Shown here: piece after piece, positions 61,301 through 64,000 of the stretch
Layout of the letters: every line of letters begins with the position of its first letter
Position numbering within the stretch: the stretch's first letter is position 1
Origin: Chlamydoabsidia padenii
Taxonomy: Eukaryota; Mucoromycota; Mucoromycetes; Mucorales; Cunninghamellaceae
Assembly: GCA_025330725.1 (NCBI GenBank)
Contig: JAIWND010000003.1
Coordinates: forward strand, 1,302,001-1,366,000
Reading direction: 5' to 3'
Length of the DNA: 64,000 nucleotides
Translations under genes and position numbers: made by a program
The notes under the pieces: model-generated
Told to the model about the DNA's origin: nothing
Seen by the model: only the letters and a program-made list of their open reading frames with translations
The model's database searches: none

Positions 61301-62137
61301 GACGACGATGAAGAAGATCTCAAGGAAGAAGTCATGTCGGATCTCACCAACCTGATGAGTAACATTGATCGTACGGGTCATGGTGTGTGGGTACAAGCCT
61401 CTACTCTTGGTGCATTGGAAGCTCTGTTGGAATTCTTGCGGACGTCCAAGATCCCGGTGGCTGGTATCAATATTGGTCCTGTGCACAAGAAGGATGTCGT
61501 CAAGGCAGGTGTCATGTTGGAAAAGGCCCGTGAATATGCGGTGATGCTGTGCTTTGATGTCAAGGTGGAAAAGGAAGCGGAAGAAATGGCGGAAGAAATG
61601 GGCATGAAGATCTTCAAGGCGGATATCATTTACCACTTGTTTGATCGGTTTATGGAATACAGTGAAGCGATGATGGAACAGAAACGAAAGGATCAAGCTC
61701 CTTCTGCCGTCTTCCCTTGTGTCCTCAAGATGGTCCCCGGTGCGATCTTTAACAAGAAGGATCCTCTTATCATTGGTGTGGATGTGCTCGAAGGTGCTTT
61801 ACGTATCGGTACCCCTGTGTGTGTGGTACGTGTCAATCCAGAAACCAAGGTGCGAGAAACTATCACCCTTGGTAAGGTCACTTCTATCGAACAAAATCAC
61901 AAGACATTGGAAATCGTCAAGAAGGGTCAAGCTGGTGGTGGTGTAGCGATCAAGATTGAATGTGCTGTCTATGAAACTCCAAAGACGTTTGGTCGTCATT
62001 TGGAAGAAAAGGATGAAATTTACTCCAAGATCTCTCGCCAATCTATTGATGTCCTCAAGGAATCTTTCCGCAAGGACATGTCAAAGGATGATTGGGCCCT
62101 GGTGGTGAAACTCAAGAAGGTATTAAGCATAGATTAG
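58322..62137 (+). CDS. FUN12: Translation initiation factor eIF5B
   Basis: A GTPase that joins ribosomal subunits at initiation; homologue of bacterial IF2. Six exons beginning 58322-58497, 58561-59158, 59216-59365 and ~59439. The N-terminal half is Lys/Glu/Asp-rich and low complexity, as in other eIF5Bs, with runs of [29 protein letters not shown] and an acidic Ser/Asp tract. The G domain has P-loop [17 protein letters not shown] (the last Gly codon split by the final intron), switch [31 protein letters not shown] and the SAHTGEG motif. It is followed by domain II ([21 protein letters not shown]), domain III and domain IV ([40 protein letters not shown]). Codon usage is strongly biased, as expected for high expression. 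Confidence 0.97.
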
Positions 62138-62235
62138 AATAAAACATAGAATAGTTTAAATGTATATGCTCCTTTTATTATTTGTTTTGTTTTATTGTCT
62201 ATAATTACTACCTGTCATCTCTTATAAATATACTT

Positions 62236-62267
<32 letters not shown>

Positions 62268-62544
62268 CGCCCATTTTACTTTTTACATCATGTCCTCAAT
62301 AAAACCATATTCTTTGTCAACCATAATCTTTGACCTTGTGATTTTACACCCCGCAGAAAGTGGCCAGTGGTGGGCTAGTGGGGGTTTTCATCTTTTATGC
62401 GACAATAACCGGTGGGGCGAGTTGGTGAAAATGGGTCAGGGTGGTGAAAGTGGGGCAGATACCCGTAGAAAATGGTCCTGGCGGCTCTGCCGCTCTCACA
62501 CTTATCAACATCTCTTCCATCATACGTGTTTGCCACCACTCACC
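62138..62544. other. 407 bp flank with (TA)n tract
   Basis: 3' flank of eIF5B, a (TA)n run at 62236-62260, then AAACCCCCGCCC. The following stretch to 62544 is open in one frame from 62290 but has no recognisable protein character before the MPEATPV start; it may be leader sequence. Confidence 0.4.
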
Positions 62545-64000
62545 ATGCCAGAAGCAACGCCAGTGTTATTGGTGAATCGCTGCTTTGAATGTGACAAATC
62601 GTTCGCCACTGCTCAAAACCTTCGCAGACACTTGGCCACTTTTCACAATTACACATTCCCTAAACGACTCGACAAAATACGGCGGGTCAGTGATAAGCGG
62701 CTCTGGTTTTTGAAGGGAGGCGTCCAGGATGATTCAGTCAAAACCCATTACGGATGCCCCTGTTGTGTCGCTCACTTTGACCAGCTCGTTGCTCTCCCCA
62801 ATCGTTTTACACTGACCACCATGACCATGTTTTTTCTTCCCAAGGGCCCAACAAAGGAACCCCTGCCTCCGCCAATGGTAACCACGAAATGGATCTGCTA
62901 TCTTGGACACAATCAGCAATGACGCCACCATTGATCACGACAGCGATTACACCCACTGCGATGATTCCACCATTGATCACGGCGATAATAACGACCGTAA
63001 CGCCACCAACCAATCCAACAACCTTCAGCAGGGTGTCACTTCTGTCAAGCGCTCTCACAATGAACTGCTCATTCTTGATTTGTCCTTTGGTCTTCCTCTT
63101 GGTGAGCATTTGATGGCCGGTGACATTGATGCCTCTGAAGCTTTGTACAAAATGCAAAGCGCCCTCAAGCAGTACAAAAGGGAAGTGTCTCTCACAGATC
63201 ATGTACATGCGGTATTGGCTGCGACATCTATTTTACTACTGACCCCCAACAAGTATCCGGACAAAGTCCAGCCCTTCTTTTGATCTCAAGGACTGGAATA
63301 CGACAAAACGACATTCAATCGCCGCCGATGCCTTTAAACATGGTGAATGATTTACTTGGAATCTCGGATAAATTGGTCAAGGGTAGCCTCAGCAAGCAGA
63401 AATGTCCTTGAAAGCACTGGGTCGGACAGACAACGAATTCAAGTTTATCGAAGCGGTGAGCGCGCTGGTCACTAGGTTACCAAGATTCCCCGTGGATGAA
63501 GATCTCAATTCGAACGAACTATGCATGCGCTTTGTGAACCCATTCTTGACGGGGCTGTTTGACGATCCTGACAATGACATGTACCTTAGATGGGCAAATG
63601 AAACTACCATGGAGACCAAGCAAAACAATGGCTGCCCAGACCTGTGCATTATCAAGTCATGTGGTGTAAAGTGGACCGCTGGTTGTGGATATGGCGAAAC
63701 GAAACCAGCGGCACGTGACAATGATCATTATGTGGTGTGTATGGACTTGATTAGGGTGACCGTCCTCTCCAAAGAGGCCCTCAACAAACAGTGCTTGGAT
63801 GGCGTCCTTGGAATCCAGATTGTGGGCCGAACTCTGGTGTTTTACGTTCTGCTGCTGCCTGCAGAAGGCATTTACACGTTGCTGCAACTGGCGGAAATCA
63901 AGATCCCGGACGGTCTGCAGACTCTATCGCATCTAGTCGTGGAGGTATCAAATATCTTGTCTGTGATGGATGTGTTTGATCACCTGTGCGTGCATTCCAA
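62545..64000 (+). pseudogene. C2H2 zinc-finger / PD-(D/E)XK-like element, frame-broken and cut by window end
   Basis: From an ATG in ACC context the sequence encodes VNRCFECDKSFATAQNLRRH and LATFHNY, a C-x2-C-x12-H-x4-H zinc finger. A second Cys pair follows (YGCPCCVAHFDQ). Protein-like character then continues downstream but changes frame at about 62.8, 62.9, 63.28 and 63.40 kb. From 63402 a clear frame is open to the window end: LKALGRTDNEFKFIEAVSAL, LCMRFVNPFLTGLFDD, then CPDLCII 15-16 residues before CGYGETKPAARD. PD...ExK is the PD-(D/E)XK nuclease signature. Base composition is richer in G+C than neighbouring genes. Either a decayed copy of a repeated gene/element family or a gene whose introns I could not place. 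Confidence 0.5.

Overview
The window is fungal nuclear DNA, most likely from an early-diverging filamentous fungus (Mucoromycota, probably Mucorales). Reasons: AT-rich sequence, compact genes with many short GT-AG introns (50-80 nt), polypyrimidine/poly-A tracts around genes, fungal-type proteins (Bem2, Exo84, Igo1, Ppn1, Kre9/Knh1-like), and a WRKY-like zinc finger, a domain otherwise mainly known from plants and early-diverging fungi. The phylum is inferred from these traits; no species can be read off. All gene models were assembled by hand from splice sites and checked for reading-frame closure.

Layout. 0-6 kb: RRP5 (ribosome biogenesis, runs off the left edge) and an endopolyphosphatase, both minus. 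8.3-9.5 kb: a WRKY-like zinc-finger protein (minus). 11.4-12.3 kb: tandem repeats. 12.7-16.6 kb: a divergent pair, a mitochondrial ABCB8-type half transporter (minus) and the N-terminal glutamine amidase NTAQ1 (plus). 18-19.5 kb: a probably myristoylated SAM methyltransferase. 20.5-25.4 kb: a repeat-rich disordered protein, Igo1/endosulfine, a SPRY protein with a PPxY motif, and a single-pass membrane protein. 26-28.6 kb: a 58-residue orphan and a C2 / coiled-coil / chitin-binding-module protein. 28.7-30.6 kb: repeats, including copies of the 11-kb family in inverse orientation. 30.6-35 kb: a class-3 aldehyde dehydrogenase (minus) and a FAR-17a/AIG1 membrane hydrolase (plus). 35.8-42.7 kb: a giant Bem2-type RhoGAP. 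43.9-47.5 kb: NAD kinase and a GPI-anchored Kre9/Knh1-like protein (convergent). 48.2-52.6 kb: an R3H-associated-type protein and an EF-hand protein (divergent), then a membrane alpha/beta hydrolase. 53.1-58.1 kb: Exo84 and an Arg82-type inositol polyphosphate kinase (divergent). 58.3-62.1 kb: eIF5B. 62.5-64 kb: a frame-broken zinc-finger / PD-(D/E)XK-like element running off the right edge.

Most genes are single-copy housekeeping genes with no operon logic. Thematic links are loose: translation (RRP5, eIF5B), polarised growth and cell wall (Bem2, Exo84, the Kre9-like and C2/CBM proteins), and phosphate/inositol signalling (Ppn1, Arg82, Igo1). The most notable non-coding signal is a recurrent TTYAAAnCCCG element about 70-125 bp before many start codons, also present inside the dispersed tandem repeats. 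Other oddities are three GCAAGT (GC-AG) introns, an 11-nt micro-exon in EXO84, and a perfect 20-bp inverted repeat at 29.3 kb.
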